NCBI RefSeq assembly: GCF_026340305.1
Contig: NZ_JAPEPI010000004.1
Span: 310,001-374,000 of the forward strand
From: Streptomyces sp. NBC_01381
GTDB lineage: Bacteria > Actinomycetota > Actinomycetes > Streptomycetales > Streptomycetaceae
DNA: 64,000 bases
Direction of reading: 5' to 3'
Shown here piece by piece: positions 42,876-50,783 of this stretch. The notes beneath the pieces are model-generated. The model did not search any database and was not told the origin of the DNA. It saw only the letters and a program-made list of their open reading frames with translations. A program made the translations under genes and the position numbers. Positions within the stretch are counted from its first letter, which is position 1. Every line of letters begins with the position of its first letter.

Positions 42876-42951
42876 ACGGCCGCCGCCCGGCTGCCGGTTG
42901 GGGCATTCGAGTGCTGGATCCGCACGTGCCGGCCGGGATTGGATGGCGGGC

Positions 42952-43503
42952 ATGAGCAACGTACGCAGAAGAGCGGAAATGTTCGTCGAGGCCGAGCGGG
43001 ACGGGCGGTTGAGCGCCCGTACCACCGGGGACGAGCGGGAGATGCTCGCCGACTTTCTGACCGCGCAGCGCACGACACTGGAGATGAAGTGCGCGGGCCT
43101 CCAGCGCGAGTTGTCCCGGCGGTCGGTCGCGCCGTCCACGCTGTCGCTCCTCGGCATCGTCCGGCATCTGGCCGAGGTGGAGCGCCGCTGGTTCCGGTGC
43201 GTCCTCGCGGGCGAGGACGCACCGCCGCTGTTCGTCTCGGCCGACCGCCCCGACCACGACTTCGAGGGCGCGGTGCCCGACCCCGCGGTGATCGCCGAGG
43301 CCTGGGAGGCCTGGCGCGCGGAGGTGGAGTTCGCCGACCGCTTCGTCGCCGGTGCGCCGGATCTGGACGTCGAGGGGGAGGACGGCTGGAAGGGGAAGGT
43401 GTCGCTGCGCTGGGTGCTGATCCACATGGTGGAGGAGTACGCGCGGCACAACGGCCACGCCGACCTGCTGCGGGAGCGGATCGACGGGGCGATCGGCGTG
43501 TGA
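42952..43503 (+). CDS. DinB/DUF664 family protein
   Basis: 183 aa four-helix bundle. The three metal-binding His positions of the DinB/bacillithiol-transferase fold are visible: IVRHLAEVERRWF, and near the end MVEEYARHNGHADLLRERIDG. In actinobacteria members of this group (DUF664) can be thiol-dependent transferases in mycothiol chemistry. Start taken at the ATG 42952; an ATG at 42943 adds three residues. It follows the ABC exporter by 76 bases and may share its transcript. Confidence 0.85.
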   Translation: MSNVRRRAEMFVEAERDGRLSARTTGDEREMLADFLTAQRTTLEMKCAGLQRELSRRSVAPSTLSLLGIVRHLAEVERRWFRCVLAGEDAPPLFVSADRPDHDFEGAVPDPAVIAEAWEAWRAEVEFADRFVAGAPDLDVEGEDGWKGKVSLRWVLIHMVEEYARHNGHADLLRERIDGAIGV

Positions 43504-43530
43504 GCGCGCAACGGAGCGTGCACGGGACGC

Positions 43531-44457
43531 TCAAGGAGCCGTTCCCGGCGTGACGTCGAGGACGGCCTTGCCGGAGATCCGCCGGTCGAGCAGCGCCCGC
43601 GCGGCCTCCGGGACACGCTCCCAAGGGCCGCGCCAGTCGACCTCCGGGGAGAGCCGGCCCGCCGCGGTGAACGCGAGCAGCGTGGCGAGGTCGGGCCCCA
43701 CCTCGTGGACGTCTCCGAACGTACTCATGGTCTTCGGAGCGCCGATGTGGAAGAGCGAGTAGGGGGCGAAGACGGCGGGTTCGTCGGAGGCCCAGCCGAT
43801 GTTCTGCACGCCTCCGCCGGGGGCCAGAAGCTCCCAGGCGGCGGCGAGTTGGGGCCCGCCCACGGTGTCGAGGACGAGATCGACGGGGGCGTCGATCCCC
43901 TCCAGGCCGACCACCACCTCGTGGGCGCCGAGTTCGGCGAGCCCCTTGTCGCGCTCCGGCGAGCCGACGGAGGCGATGACGTGCGCACCGCCCAGCGCGG
44001 CCAGCTGCACGGCGTAGCGGCCCACGCCTCCTGCCGCCCCGGTGATCAGCACCCGGTGGCCGAGGATGGGCCGGGAGCGCAGTGTCCGCAGGGCCGTGAT
44101 GCCCGCCATCGGCAGCGCAGCGGCATCGGCGAGGTCGACCCCGGCGGGCACTTCGGCCACCGCGGTGGTGTCCACGGCCATGCGCTGCGCCCACGCGCCC
44201 GGGCCGAAGGCGGCGACGCGGCTGCCGACGCCAGGTCCGGTGCCGTCGGCGGCGGCACGTGCGACGATCCCGGCGGCGTCGTAGCCGTGCACGGTCCCGG
44301 GCGGCCGCTGCCCGGCGAAGGCGACCTCGCCGCGGTTGAGGGAGATGTGCCGTACGTCGAGCACCAACTGGCCTGCGGCGGGCCGGGGTTCGGGGGCTTC
44401 GCCCAGGCGCAGGGAAGCGGGGGCGGCGGGGTCGACGACGAGCGCGCGCATGTCCAT
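43531..44457 (-). CDS. Zinc-independent medium-chain oxidoreductase (quinone-reductase type)
   Basis: 308 aa. The N-terminal catalytic domain contains GYDAAGIVARAAADG; the NADPH-binding part has VLITGAAGGVGRYAVQLAALGGAHVIASV. Structural zinc Cys residues are absent, as in quinone oxidoreductases and enoyl reductases. A strong site GAGGAG precedes the ATG, itself preceded by four tandem GGGCA units. It is divergent from a TetR gene, its likely regulator. Confidence 0.87.
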   Translation of the reverse strand: MDMRALVVDPAAPASLRLGEAPEPRPAAGQLVLDVRHISLNRGEVAFAGQRPPGTVHGYDAAGIVARAAADGTGPGVGSRVAAFGPGAWAQRMAVDTTAVAEVPAGVDLADAAALPMAGITALRTLRSRPILGHRVLITGAAGGVGRYAVQLAALGGAHVIASVGSPERDKGLAELGAHEVVVGLEGIDAPVDLVLDTVGGPQLAAAWELLAPGGGVQNIGWASDEPAVFAPYSLFHIGAPKTMSTFGDVHEVGPDLATLLAFTAAGRLSPEVDWRGPWERVPEAARALLDRRISGKAVLDVTPGTAP

Positions 44458-44470
44458 TCAGTACTCCTCG

Positions 44471-44490
44471 GGGCAGGGCAGGGCAGGGCA
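44471..44490. repeat. Four tandem GGGCA units
   Basis: Exact (GGGCA)4 at 44471-44490, 14-33 bases before the oxidoreductase ATG, in its leader. A slippage-prone tract; no function evident. Confidence 0.8.
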
Positions 44491-44508
44491 GGACGGACTC
44501 CACCCATA

Positions 44509-44551
44509 CGGACTGCTGGTCCGCTTGGGTCGGGGTAATCTATCCGGACCA
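44509..44551. promoter_or_regulatory. TetR operator candidate
   Basis: CGGAC-TGCTG-GTCCG at 44509-44523 and an inverted pair TGGTCCG (44517-44523)/CGGACCA (44545-44551) overlap in the divergent promoter region of the oxidoreductase and tetR genes. TAATCT at 44536-44541 could be a -10 for tetR. Confidence 0.5.
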
Positions 44552-44581
44552 ACAGCCCGCTTTCAATGAGGAGTTGACGTC

Positions 44582-45199
44582 ATGGCCGAGGAGCGGCGCG
44601 CCGCGGGACCGGCGGGCAGCGACCGCGCGGAGCGGGCCGACGCGGCCCGCAACCGTGCCGCGGTCCTGCGCGCCACCGAGCGCCTGCTGGCCGAGGGCGA
44701 CGGTGCACGCGTGTCGCTGGACCGGGTCGCCGCCCTGGCCGGAGTCGGCAAGGGCACGGTCTTCCGCCGCTTCGGCAGTCGCGCGGGGCTGCTCCAGGCG
44801 CTCCTCGAAGAACGCTCGCGCGAGCTGCGCGATGCCGTCTCTCACGGACCCCCGCCGCTGGGTCCCGGCGCACCTGCCGGGCGGCGCCTGCACGCCTTCC
44901 TCGACGGCCTCGGCGCGATCGCCGAAACCAACGCCATCCTGTTCTCCGCCCATGAACAGGCATGCGCCGATGACAAGTACAGCGACCCCAGCTTCCGCTT
45001 CTGGCACGAGCACCTCGGCTCCCTGCTCGCAGCCGAACGCCCCGACCTGGATGCCGATTTCCTCGCCCACGGCCTGCTGGCCCTCTTCGACGGAGCACTG
45101 ATCCGCCACGTGACCCCACCCGACGACCCGCGCTACTTCACCCGCTCCGTCCAGCAGATGGCGACGGCCCTCCTCGCCCGCCCGGCAGGACGCCCGTGA
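44582..45199 (+). CDS. TetR-family regulator
   Basis: 205 aa, AGGAG eight bases before the ATG. HTH at about residues 40-65 (RVSLDRVAALAGVGKGTVFRRFGSRAGLL). The helical C-terminal domain is of a common transcriptional-repressor type (SHGPPPLGPGAPAGRRLHAFLDGLGAIAE). It is divergent from the medium-chain oxidoreductase gene and overlaps the methyltransferase gene by GTGA, so it probably controls both. Confidence 0.88.
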   Translation: MAEERRAAGPAGSDRAERADAARNRAAVLRATERLLAEGDGARVSLDRVAALAGVGKGTVFRRFGSRAGLLQALLEERSRELRDAVSHGPPPLGPGAPAGRRLHAFLDGLGAIAETNAILFSAHEQACADDKYSDPSFRFWHEHLGSLLAAERPDLDADFLAHGLLALFDGALIRHVTPPDDPRYFTRSVQQMATALLARPAGRP

Positions 45200-46002
45200 C
45201 CGCCCTCGGCGACCTCGTACGCCCGGAGCGATACCCGCGCTCTTCCCGCTACGACCCTGCCTGGCTGCTCGGCCTCGACATGGGCCCGAACCCGCTGTGG
45301 CTCCTGGAGAACCTGGCACGGGATCTCGATCTGCGCCCCGGAATGCGGGTGCTCGACCTCGGCTCGGGCAAGGGGGCGACATCGGTGTTCCTGGCCCGCG
45401 AGTACGGCGTACAGGTCGTCGCGGCCGACTGGTGGATCGGCGCCGAAGAGGCAGCGGCCGTCTTCGCCGATGCCGGTGTCGGCGACCGGGTGGAGGCCGT
45501 GCACGCGGAGGCGCACGCCCTGCCGTTCGCCGAGGAGAGCTTCGACGCGGTCGTGAGCGTCGACGCCTTCGAGTACTTCGGTACGGCCGACGGCTACCTG
45601 CCCTACCTGCTGCGCTTCCTGCGTCCTGGCGGCCAGTTGGGCATGGCGACCCCCGCGATGACCCGGGAGGTCCGCGAACTCGGCGCGATCCCGCCGCACA
45701 TCAAGGAACTCGTCGGCTGGGAGGCCCTGGCCTGGCACACGGCCGACTGGTGGCGCTTCCAGTGGGCGATCACCGAACTCGTCACCGTCACCTCGGCGCG
45801 ACTCCAGCAGGACGGCTGGCAGGACTGGCTCCTGTGGACCCGCGCCTGCGCCGAGCACCTGCCCGACGGAGAGTCAGCCAACCGGCCCGTGATCGACATG
45901 CTCACGGCCGACGGCGGGGAGTTCCTCACCTTCGCGCTGGTGACCGCGCGCAAGAACGGGCGCGTCCTGGGGGAGGGTCCGGTCCAGGTGAGCGACGGCT
46001 GA
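45196..46002 (+). CDS. SAM-dependent methyltransferase
   Basis: 268 aa class I fold: motif I VLDLGSGKGATSVFLA, VVAADWW for the acidic second strand, FDAVVSVDAFEYFG for motif IV. It begins in the stop of the TetR gene (GTG at 45196). The family is used for small molecules; the substrate is not evident. Its last 129 bases are overlapped by the convergent LysR gene. Confidence 0.85.
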   Translation: MTALGDLVRPERYPRSSRYDPAWLLGLDMGPNPLWLLENLARDLDLRPGMRVLDLGSGKGATSVFLAREYGVQVVAADWWIGAEEAAAVFADAGVGDRVEAVHAEAHALPFAEESFDAVVSVDAFEYFGTADGYLPYLLRFLRPGGQLGMATPAMTREVRELGAIPPHIKELVGWEALAWHTADWWRFQWAITELVTVTSARLQQDGWQDWLLWTRACAEHLPDGESANRPVIDMLTADGGEFLTFALVTARKNGRVLGEGPVQVSDG

Positions 46003-46842
46003 TTCCGCAAGGGCGCGGACCGCCGGGTGCCAGGGGCGGGCGTGCGGCCCGGTCAGTGCGAGACGCCGCGAGACATGCGGCCGCAGCGGCAGCAGGACCA
46101 GATCGGCGGGGATCAGCGAGCGCGAGACCTCGGACAGGACCGTCATGCCGAGCCCGGCCTGCACCATGCTGATCAGCGTGGCCAGGTCCCGCACGCGGTG
46201 GGCGGGGGCGAAGTCGAGCCCCGCAAGCTCATGGATCGTACGGATACGGACTTCGCAGCCGTTGGGGGAGATGAGGAACGGATCGTCCTCCAGATCGCGG
46301 ATGTCGACGGCAGGCTCGCCGGCCAGCGGATGGTCGCGCGGCAGCAGGGCGCGGTAGCCGTCCGTGGCGAGCGGGATGCCGGTGCCGGGCGGCGGGTCGA
46401 TCACGATGCCGGCGTCGGCCGCTCCGCTCTCCAGCCAGGCCGCCACTTCGGCGCTGTCGCCCTCGAAGGCCCGCACGGTGAGCTGCGGCAGGTCTTGCCG
46501 CCAGTGCCGCAGCAGGCCGGGAACAAGCCCCTGGCAGACGGTCGGTGTGGCGGCGAGCCGCACGGTGCCGGTCAGGGTCCGCGAGGCATCGGCCGCGATC
46601 CGTTCCACCGACCGGGCCGCCGACAGTGCGCCGCGTGCGTGCGGCAGGATCCGCTCGCCGAGCGCGGTGGCCCGTACGGGCGTGGCGCGGACCAGCAGCG
46701 GGGCGGCCAACTCGCGTTCCAAGGAGGCGACGGCGTGCGACACGGCGGACTGGCTCATGCCCAGTTCGTCGGCGGCCGCGCTGAAGCCGCCCGCGTCGAC
46801 GACGGCGAGGAAGGCCCTCAGCTGGGGGATGTTCACGGTCAT
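45874..46842 (-). CDS. LysR-family regulator
   Basis: 322 aa. Typical wHTH (IPQLRAFLAVVDAGGFSAAADELGMSQSAVSHAVASLERELAAPLL) and effector domain. A normal LysR protein ends about 295 residues, near AVAHLDRTLPQ; here the frame runs on for about 28 residues antisense to the methyltransferase 3' end, so a stop was probably lost. It is divergent from a tautomerase gene, with CCTATG-AAA-CCTATG at 46859-46873 close to its own start. Confidence 0.87.
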   Translation of the reverse strand: MTVNIPQLRAFLAVVDAGGFSAAADELGMSQSAVSHAVASLERELAAPLLVRATPVRATALGERILPHARGALSAARSVERIAADASRTLTGTVRLAATPTVCQGLVPGLLRHWRQDLPQLTVRAFEGDSAEVAAWLESGAADAGIVIDPPPGTGIPLATDGYRALLPRDHPLAGEPAVDIRDLEDDPFLISPNGCEVRIRTIHELAGLDFAPAHRVRDLATLISMVQAGLGMTVLSEVSRSLIPADLVLLPLRPHVSRRLALTGPHARPWHPAVRALAESAVAHLDRTLPQDAPVLARGHQREGEELPAVGREHVDHGPVG

Positions 46843-46956
46843 GCGTGCGCCTCATATGCCTATGAAACCTATGCGTTGGATCCATCGTGCCAGGCCCGCG
46901 AGGCTTGCTCCGCGCCGCCGAAGCCGGCGGAACGCCGAGCACTCTCAAGGAGAGCC

Positions 46957-47349
46957 ATGCCGTACTTCCGGGTCACCGTCACCGACCCCGACCTGCCCAC
47001 CGGCGTCCAGAGCGCCATCGCCGAAGGGCTGACCCGCCTCGCCGTCACCGCACTGGGCAAGTCGAGCGCGCGGACCGTCGTCCACATCAACCTGGTCCCG
47101 GGAGCTGCCTACTTCATCGACGGCAGGCCCCTGGCCGGCGTGCGCGACGCGCACGTGGAGGGCAGCATCACCACGGGCACGAACAGCGGCGCCCAGAAGG
47201 CTGCCTTCATCGCCGAGGCCGGTGCACTCCTGTCGGAGCTGCTCGGCCCGCTGCCCCGGGGCGGGGTCGCCCTGCACGAACTGCACCCGGAGAGCTACGG
47301 ATACGACGGAGTGACCCAGTTCGACTTCTACCGTCGGGACGCCCGCTGA
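46957..47349 (+). CDS. Tautomerase-family enzyme
   Basis: 130 aa with AAGGAG before the ATG. The N-terminus MPYFRVTVTD exposes Pro2, the catalytic base of 4-oxalocrotonate tautomerase-like enzymes after Met removal. The body (IAEGLTRLAVTALGKSSARTVVHINLVPGAAYFIDGRPL) is a long two-repeat subunit rather than the 60-residue form. It likely isomerises an enol/keto acid or dehalogenates, under control of the divergent LysR protein. Confidence 0.85.
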   Translation: MPYFRVTVTDPDLPTGVQSAIAEGLTRLAVTALGKSSARTVVHINLVPGAAYFIDGRPLAGVRDAHVEGSITTGTNSGAQKAAFIAEAGALLSELLGPLPRGGVALHELHPESYGYDGVTQFDFYRRDAR

Positions 47350-47358
47350 TGGGCGGCT

Positions 47359-47931
47359 TCAGGTCGTGAGGCGTACCAGCGTCTCCTGAAAGGGGACGGC
47401 CTGTTCGGAGGGCCGGTTGTGGGGGAACTTGGCGAGCAGGACGGCCATGCCGCACGTGTTGGTGAGGCCGGAGAAGACGAGCCCCGCGGCCACGGCTCCG
47501 GACAGCCAGTGCGCGGGCGGCCAGGCGAGGCCCGCCAGGAAGCCGAGCAGGACCAGTGATCCTGCGGCAAGGCGGACCTGCCGGTCCATCGGCCAGGTGG
47601 TGCGGGCCCCGGCAGGACGCTCCACCGGATGGCCGTCCGCGGCCCAGGCGCCGGTCCCGCCCGCCAGGGTGGCCGCTTCGACGCCGAGGTCGGCAAGACG
47701 GGCGCAGCCCTTGGCGGAGCGGGCGCCGGAGGCGCAGACGACGAGAAGGGGAGTACGCGCCGACGCCGCCCGCAGTGCGTCGGCGGCCTCGTCCAGGCGG
47801 TCGAGCGGGACGTTGTGGGCGCCGGGCAGATGGCCGCCCGCGTACTCGCCGGGGGTGCGGACGTCGATGACGGTGAACTCACCGAAACGCGCCGTGGCCT
47901 GGCCTGGCGTGAGAGTGCTGGGGTTGCTCAC
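47359..47931 (-). CDS. Rhodanese with C-terminal DUF2892 membrane part
   Basis: 190 aa from the GTG at 47931 with AAAGG nine bases upstream. The rhodanese domain (about 10-115) has DVRTPGEYAGGHLPGAHNVPLDRL and the active-site loop VVCASGARSAKG with the sulfur-carrying Cys. Two membrane segments follow (SLVLLGFLAGLAWPPAHWLSGAVAAGLVFSGL), as in YgaP-type proteins. It should move sulfane sulfur at the inner face of the membrane. It is divergent from the CstR-like gene and shares its operator. Confidence 0.9.
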   Translation of the reverse strand: MSNPSTLTPGQATARFGEFTVIDVRTPGEYAGGHLPGAHNVPLDRLDEAADALRAASARTPLLVVCASGARSAKGCARLADLGVEAATLAGGTGAWAADGHPVERPAGARTTWPMDRQVRLAAGSLVLLGFLAGLAWPPAHWLSGAVAAGLVFSGLTNTCGMAVLLAKFPHNRPSEQAVPFQETLVRLTT

Positions 47932-47973
47932 GGAACAATGCCTTTCGAAGATTGGTTCCCCCCTCCAGGTAGA

Positions 47974-47989
47974 ATACCCGTGGGGGTAT
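47974..47989. promoter_or_regulatory. CsoR/CstR-type operator 1
   Basis: ATACCC-GTGG-GGGTAT lies between the divergent rhodanese and repressor genes, 14 bases before the repressor start. The same WTACCC-N4-GGGTAT pattern occurs twice upstream of the dioxygenase gene. It matches the known pseudo-palindromic site of CsoR/CstR-family repressors. Confidence 0.85.
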
Positions 47990-48003
47990 GCGGAGGAGGA
48001 CGT

Positions 48004-48282
48004 GTGGAACTCGACATGAGCGCCGACGAGCTGAAGTCGGCGCTGAACCGCCTGCGGCGGGCCCAGGGCCAGCTCGCGGGAGTGATCAGGATGATCGAGG
48101 AGGGCCGGGACTGCGAGGACGTCGTCACGCAGCTGGCCGCCGTGTCCCGGGCCCTGGACCGGGCCGGGTTCTCGATCATCGCGACGGGGCTGCAGCAGTG
48201 CATGACCAGCGAGGATCCCGAGATGCGGGACTCCGCGCAGATGCGGGCCCGCCTTGAGAAGCTCTTCCTGTCGCTGGCCTGA
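48004..48282 (+). CDS. CsoR/CstR-family repressor, thiol-only (CstR-like)
   Basis: 92 aa from the GTG at 48004 (GGAGG seven bases upstream). The family helix NRLRRAQGQLAGVIRMIEEGRDCEDVVTQLAAVSRAL is clear. Cys37 and Cys66 are kept, but the copper-ligand His of CsoR, four residues before the second Cys, is Gly62. A Cys-only site is the mark of CstR, which senses persulfides rather than copper. The surrounding sulfur genes support this reading. It represses itself and neighbours through the three ATACCC-type sites. Confidence 0.85.
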   Translation: MELDMSADELKSALNRLRRAQGQLAGVIRMIEEGRDCEDVVTQLAAVSRALDRAGFSIIATGLQQCMTSEDPEMRDSAQMRARLEKLFLSLA

Positions 48283-48292
48283 GACCCGCCGT

Positions 48293-48310
48293 CCCCGACC
48301 GGCGTCGGGG
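48293..48310. terminator. Hairpin between convergent cstR-like and tauE-like genes
   Basis: CCCCGAC-CGGC-GTCGGGG forms a 7-bp stem with a 4-base loop, eleven bases after the repressor stop. Likely a two-way terminator. Confidence 0.6.
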
Positions 48311-48330
48311 CAGTGCACTGTTGTGGCGCG

Positions 48331-49074
48331 TCACAGCAGTACGCCGATTCCCATCGCCGCGGCGACGACCAGGAGCAGGCTGCCGAAGACGCGCTGCAGG
48401 GTGCCGGGGGAGACCTTCGTACTCAACCGCCTGCCGTCCCAGGCGCCCAGGACCGCCGTCGCGATGAACGGCATGATCAGCGCCCAGTCGAGGGCGACGG
48501 CGGTGGTCGCGCGGGCGGCGAGGGCCACAAGGGCGTTGGCGATGATGACCAGCAGGCTGGTGCCCACGGCCGCACTCATCGGTACGGCGAGCGCGGCCAC
48601 CAGGGCGGGCACGGCGAGGAATCCACCGCCGACCCCGAGGAACCCGGTCACCGCCCCGAGCCCGGCGCCCGCTCCCGCGGCGCGGGGCACCGACACCGTC
48701 CCGCCCTCCTGCGATGACCTGCGGCGCAGCATGCGCAGCGCGGCGAGCACCGCGAGGCCGGAGAAGGCCAGGGTGAGCGCGGTGGCGGGGATGCGCGCGG
48801 ACAGGACGCCCGCCGCGGCGGCGGGCAGCAGCCCGGCCGCGGCGAACACGAGCCCGGCCCGCCAGCGCACCGCTCCCGCCCGTGCATGGGCCACCAGCGC
48901 GGCGAGCGAGGTGACGATCACGATGACCAGGCTCGCCGTGGTGGCCTCGGCCGGACTGAAGCCGAGGAGGTAGATCAGGGCCGGGACGGTCAGGATGCTG
49001 CCGCCGGCCCCGAGCGCTCCCAGGGCGAGACCGACCAGTGCGCCGGCGATCAGGGCGAGTATCGGCGCGGTCAT
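48331..49074 (-). CDS. TauE/SafE-family sulfur-anion exporter
   Basis: 247 aa with about eight membrane segments and the two family repeats, GLALGALGAGGSILTVPALIYLLG and GLGAVTGFLGVGGGFLAVPALVA. Members export sulfite or thiosulfate or import sulfur anions. The ATG overlaps the stop of a 62-codon frame upstream (ATGA). In CstR systems such a transporter removes the sulfite made by the dioxygenase or carries thiosulfate. Confidence 0.88.
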   Translation of the reverse strand: MTAPILALIAGALVGLALGALGAGGSILTVPALIYLLGFSPAEATTASLVIVIVTSLAALVAHARAGAVRWRAGLVFAAAGLLPAAAAGVLSARIPATALTLAFSGLAVLAALRMLRRRSSQEGGTVSVPRAAGAGAGLGAVTGFLGVGGGFLAVPALVAALAVPMSAAVGTSLLVIIANALVALAARATTAVALDWALIMPFIATAVLGAWDGRRLSTKVSPGTLQRVFGSLLLVVAAAMGIGVLL

Positions 49075-49259
49075 ATGACGGTGCCCGCCGCCCCGCGCGC
49101 GTCGTGTCCGCCGGGTCCGCGCCCGGCTTCGTAACTGCCGGGTCCGTGCCCGACCTCGTACGCCTCATGGGCATGGGGCAGCGTCCTCGTACACGTCCGC
49201 GTCGGGCGGTGCGCCCGTACGGAGGGAGCGCGGCCGGGGCCGCGTGGGGAGATGGGCAT
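49071..49259 (-). CDS. Small His/Tyr/Gly-rich protein, translationally coupled to tauE
   Basis: 62 aa. The ATG at 49259 has AGGAA seven bases upstream and the stop overlaps the tauE ATG. It is Arg/Pro-rich at the start (MPISPRGPGRAPSVRAHRPT) with one Cys, then a near-repeated stretch AYEVGHGPG-SYEAGRGPGGHD that comes from a 27-base tandem DNA repeat (49111-49160). No family recognised. It could be a genuine small protein or merely a leader frame that feeds ribosomes to tauE. Confidence 0.4.
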   Translation of the reverse strand: MPISPRGPGRAPSVRAHRPTRTCTRTLPHAHEAYEVGHGPGSYEAGRGPGGHDARGAAGTVI

Positions 49260-49326
49260 CGTCGTGTTCCTCGGTAGCTCCTCGCGGGCCGGGCCGGGTT
49301 GCCGCCCGGCCCGCGAGGCTGTGGGG

Positions 49327-50700
49327 TCAGTTCCGGGTGGGTGTGACGAGCGTGAGGCCGGAGTCGGCGGCGGCCGCGTAACCGTCGTCGACGGCCACCA
49401 CCGCACGCCCTGCCGCGTCCAGGACGGAGGCGGCGATCGCGGCACGCATGCCACCGGCGCAGTGCACCCACACCGAGCCCGCGGGCACCTCGTCGAGGCG
49501 CCGGTGGATCTCGTGGACCGGGATGTGCACGCTGCCCTCGATCCAGCCGCCGGACCGCTCGCTCGCGCGGCGCACATCGAGCACCACCGGGTCCGCGCCC
49601 CGCTCGCGCGCTGCGGCCAGCTCGGCGAACGTCGCCCGCGGAAACGACGCGAGCGGCGCCTGCCCGTCGGCCCAGTCGGCAGGGGAGCCGGTGGCGGCCG
49701 CGGCAGGCCGGTCGATGCCGACGCGGGCCAACTCCCGCTGGGCGCGGGCGACATCATCGGCGCTCTCCGCGAGCAGCGTCACCGGCTTGCCCCACGGGAT
49801 CATCCACGCCAGGTAGGTCGCCAGACGACCGTCGCCCTCGAAGTTGAACGACCCGGCCACATGCCCCTCGGCGAAGGCCACCCGATGGCGCAGGTCCACG
49901 ACCCACTCGCCCGCCGCCAGGCGCCGGGCTATCTCGGCGGCGTCGGCACGCCGCGGCGCGGTCAGGTCCACCGGCGCCGGGCCCGCGGCATTGGCCGGAC
50001 CCATGTGCGCGTAGTACGCCGGTACGTCGTCCAGACCGGCGAGCAGCTCGGCGACGAACGTCTCCACGTCCTGGACCAAGGCCGGGTTGGACGCCTTCTC
50101 CGTACCGATGGTGCTGCGCTCGCCACCTCCGCCGGCTGACGAGCAGAAGCTGCCGAAGCCGTGCGTGGGCAGCACCGCCACCTCGTCGGCCAGCTCGTCG
50201 GCCAGCCGGTGCGCGGAGGCGTGCTGCGCGCGGGCCAGCCGCTCGGTCAGCCGTGGCTCCACCAGATCCGGCCGCCCCACGCCGCCGATCAGCAGTGATC
50301 CGCCGGTGAAGGCGGCCACCGCACGCCCGTTCTCCTCCAGGACGTACGAGGTGTGGTGCGGGGTGTGGCCCGGCGTGGCCACCGCCCGCAGCGTCAGCCC
50401 CTCGTCGATCTCCTCCAGGTCCCCGTCGGCCACCGGGACCCGCGGGTAGGCCACGGACGCGCCGGCGGGCACGAGATAGCGGGCGCCGGTAAGGCGGGCC
50501 AGCTCAAGACCGCCGGTCACGTAGTCGTTGTGCACATGCGTCTCGGCGACGGCGACGATCCGCACGCCCCGCCGGGCGGCCGCGGCGATCACCCGGTCGA
50601 TGTCGCGCGGCGGATCCACCACGACCACCGACCGGGCACCGCCCGCCAGGTAGCTCCGGTTGCCCAGGCCTTCGGTCTCCAGGACATCGGCAAAGAACAC
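49327..50700 (-). CDS. Persulfide dioxygenase (MBL fold) fused to two rhodanese domains
   Basis: 457 aa from the GTG at 50700; a GTG at 50724 would add eight residues. The N-terminal metallo-beta-lactamase domain has THVHNDY (H55, H57, D59), TPGHTPHHTSYVL and VLPTHGFGSFCSS, the ETHE1-like iron site. The first rhodanese domain (about 255-345) lacks a catalytic Cys (VTLLAES), the second (about 365-455) has it in VHCAGGMR. The order matches CstB, which turns persulfides into thiosulfate and sulfite. It heads the operon that continues with the small frame and tauE. Confidence 0.9.
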   Translation of the reverse strand: MFFADVLETEGLGNRSYLAGGARSVVVVDPPRDIDRVIAAAARRGVRIVAVAETHVHNDYVTGGLELARLTGARYLVPAGASVAYPRVPVADGDLEEIDEGLTLRAVATPGHTPHHTSYVLEENGRAVAAFTGGSLLIGGVGRPDLVEPRLTERLARAQHASAHRLADELADEVAVLPTHGFGSFCSSAGGGGERSTIGTEKASNPALVQDVETFVAELLAGLDDVPAYYAHMGPANAAGPAPVDLTAPRRADAAEIARRLAAGEWVVDLRHRVAFAEGHVAGSFNFEGDGRLATYLAWMIPWGKPVTLLAESADDVARAQRELARVGIDRPAAAATGSPADWADGQAPLASFPRATFAELAAARERGADPVVLDVRRASERSGGWIEGSVHIPVHEIHRRLDEVPAGSVWVHCAGGMRAAIAASVLDAAGRAVVAVDDGYAAAADSGLTLVTPTRN

Positions 50701-50729
50701 GGCACACTCACACTCCCTCGTCACACTTT

Positions 50730-50783
50730 TTACCCCCCGGGGTATCTCTCCCTCACCGTAACAGAAATACCCAGGGGGGTATT
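50730..50783 (-). promoter_or_regulatory. CsoR/CstR-type operators 2 and 3
   Basis: TTACCC-CCCG-GGGTAT (50730-50745) and ATACCC-AGGG-GGGTAT (50767-50782, extended by A and T on either side). They fit the pattern of operator 1 exactly in the arms. The 37-base centre-to-centre spacing places them around the promoter of the dioxygenase gene. Confidence 0.85.

Noticed and set aside
44471..44490. GGGCA tandem run as a phase-variation switch
   Set aside because: It lies in an untranslated leader, has only four units, and nothing indicates variability.
49111..49160. 27-base tandem repeat as a separate regulatory array
   Set aside because: Only two degenerate copies (about 20 of 23 matching) and both lie inside the 62-codon frame, where they explain its repeated peptide.
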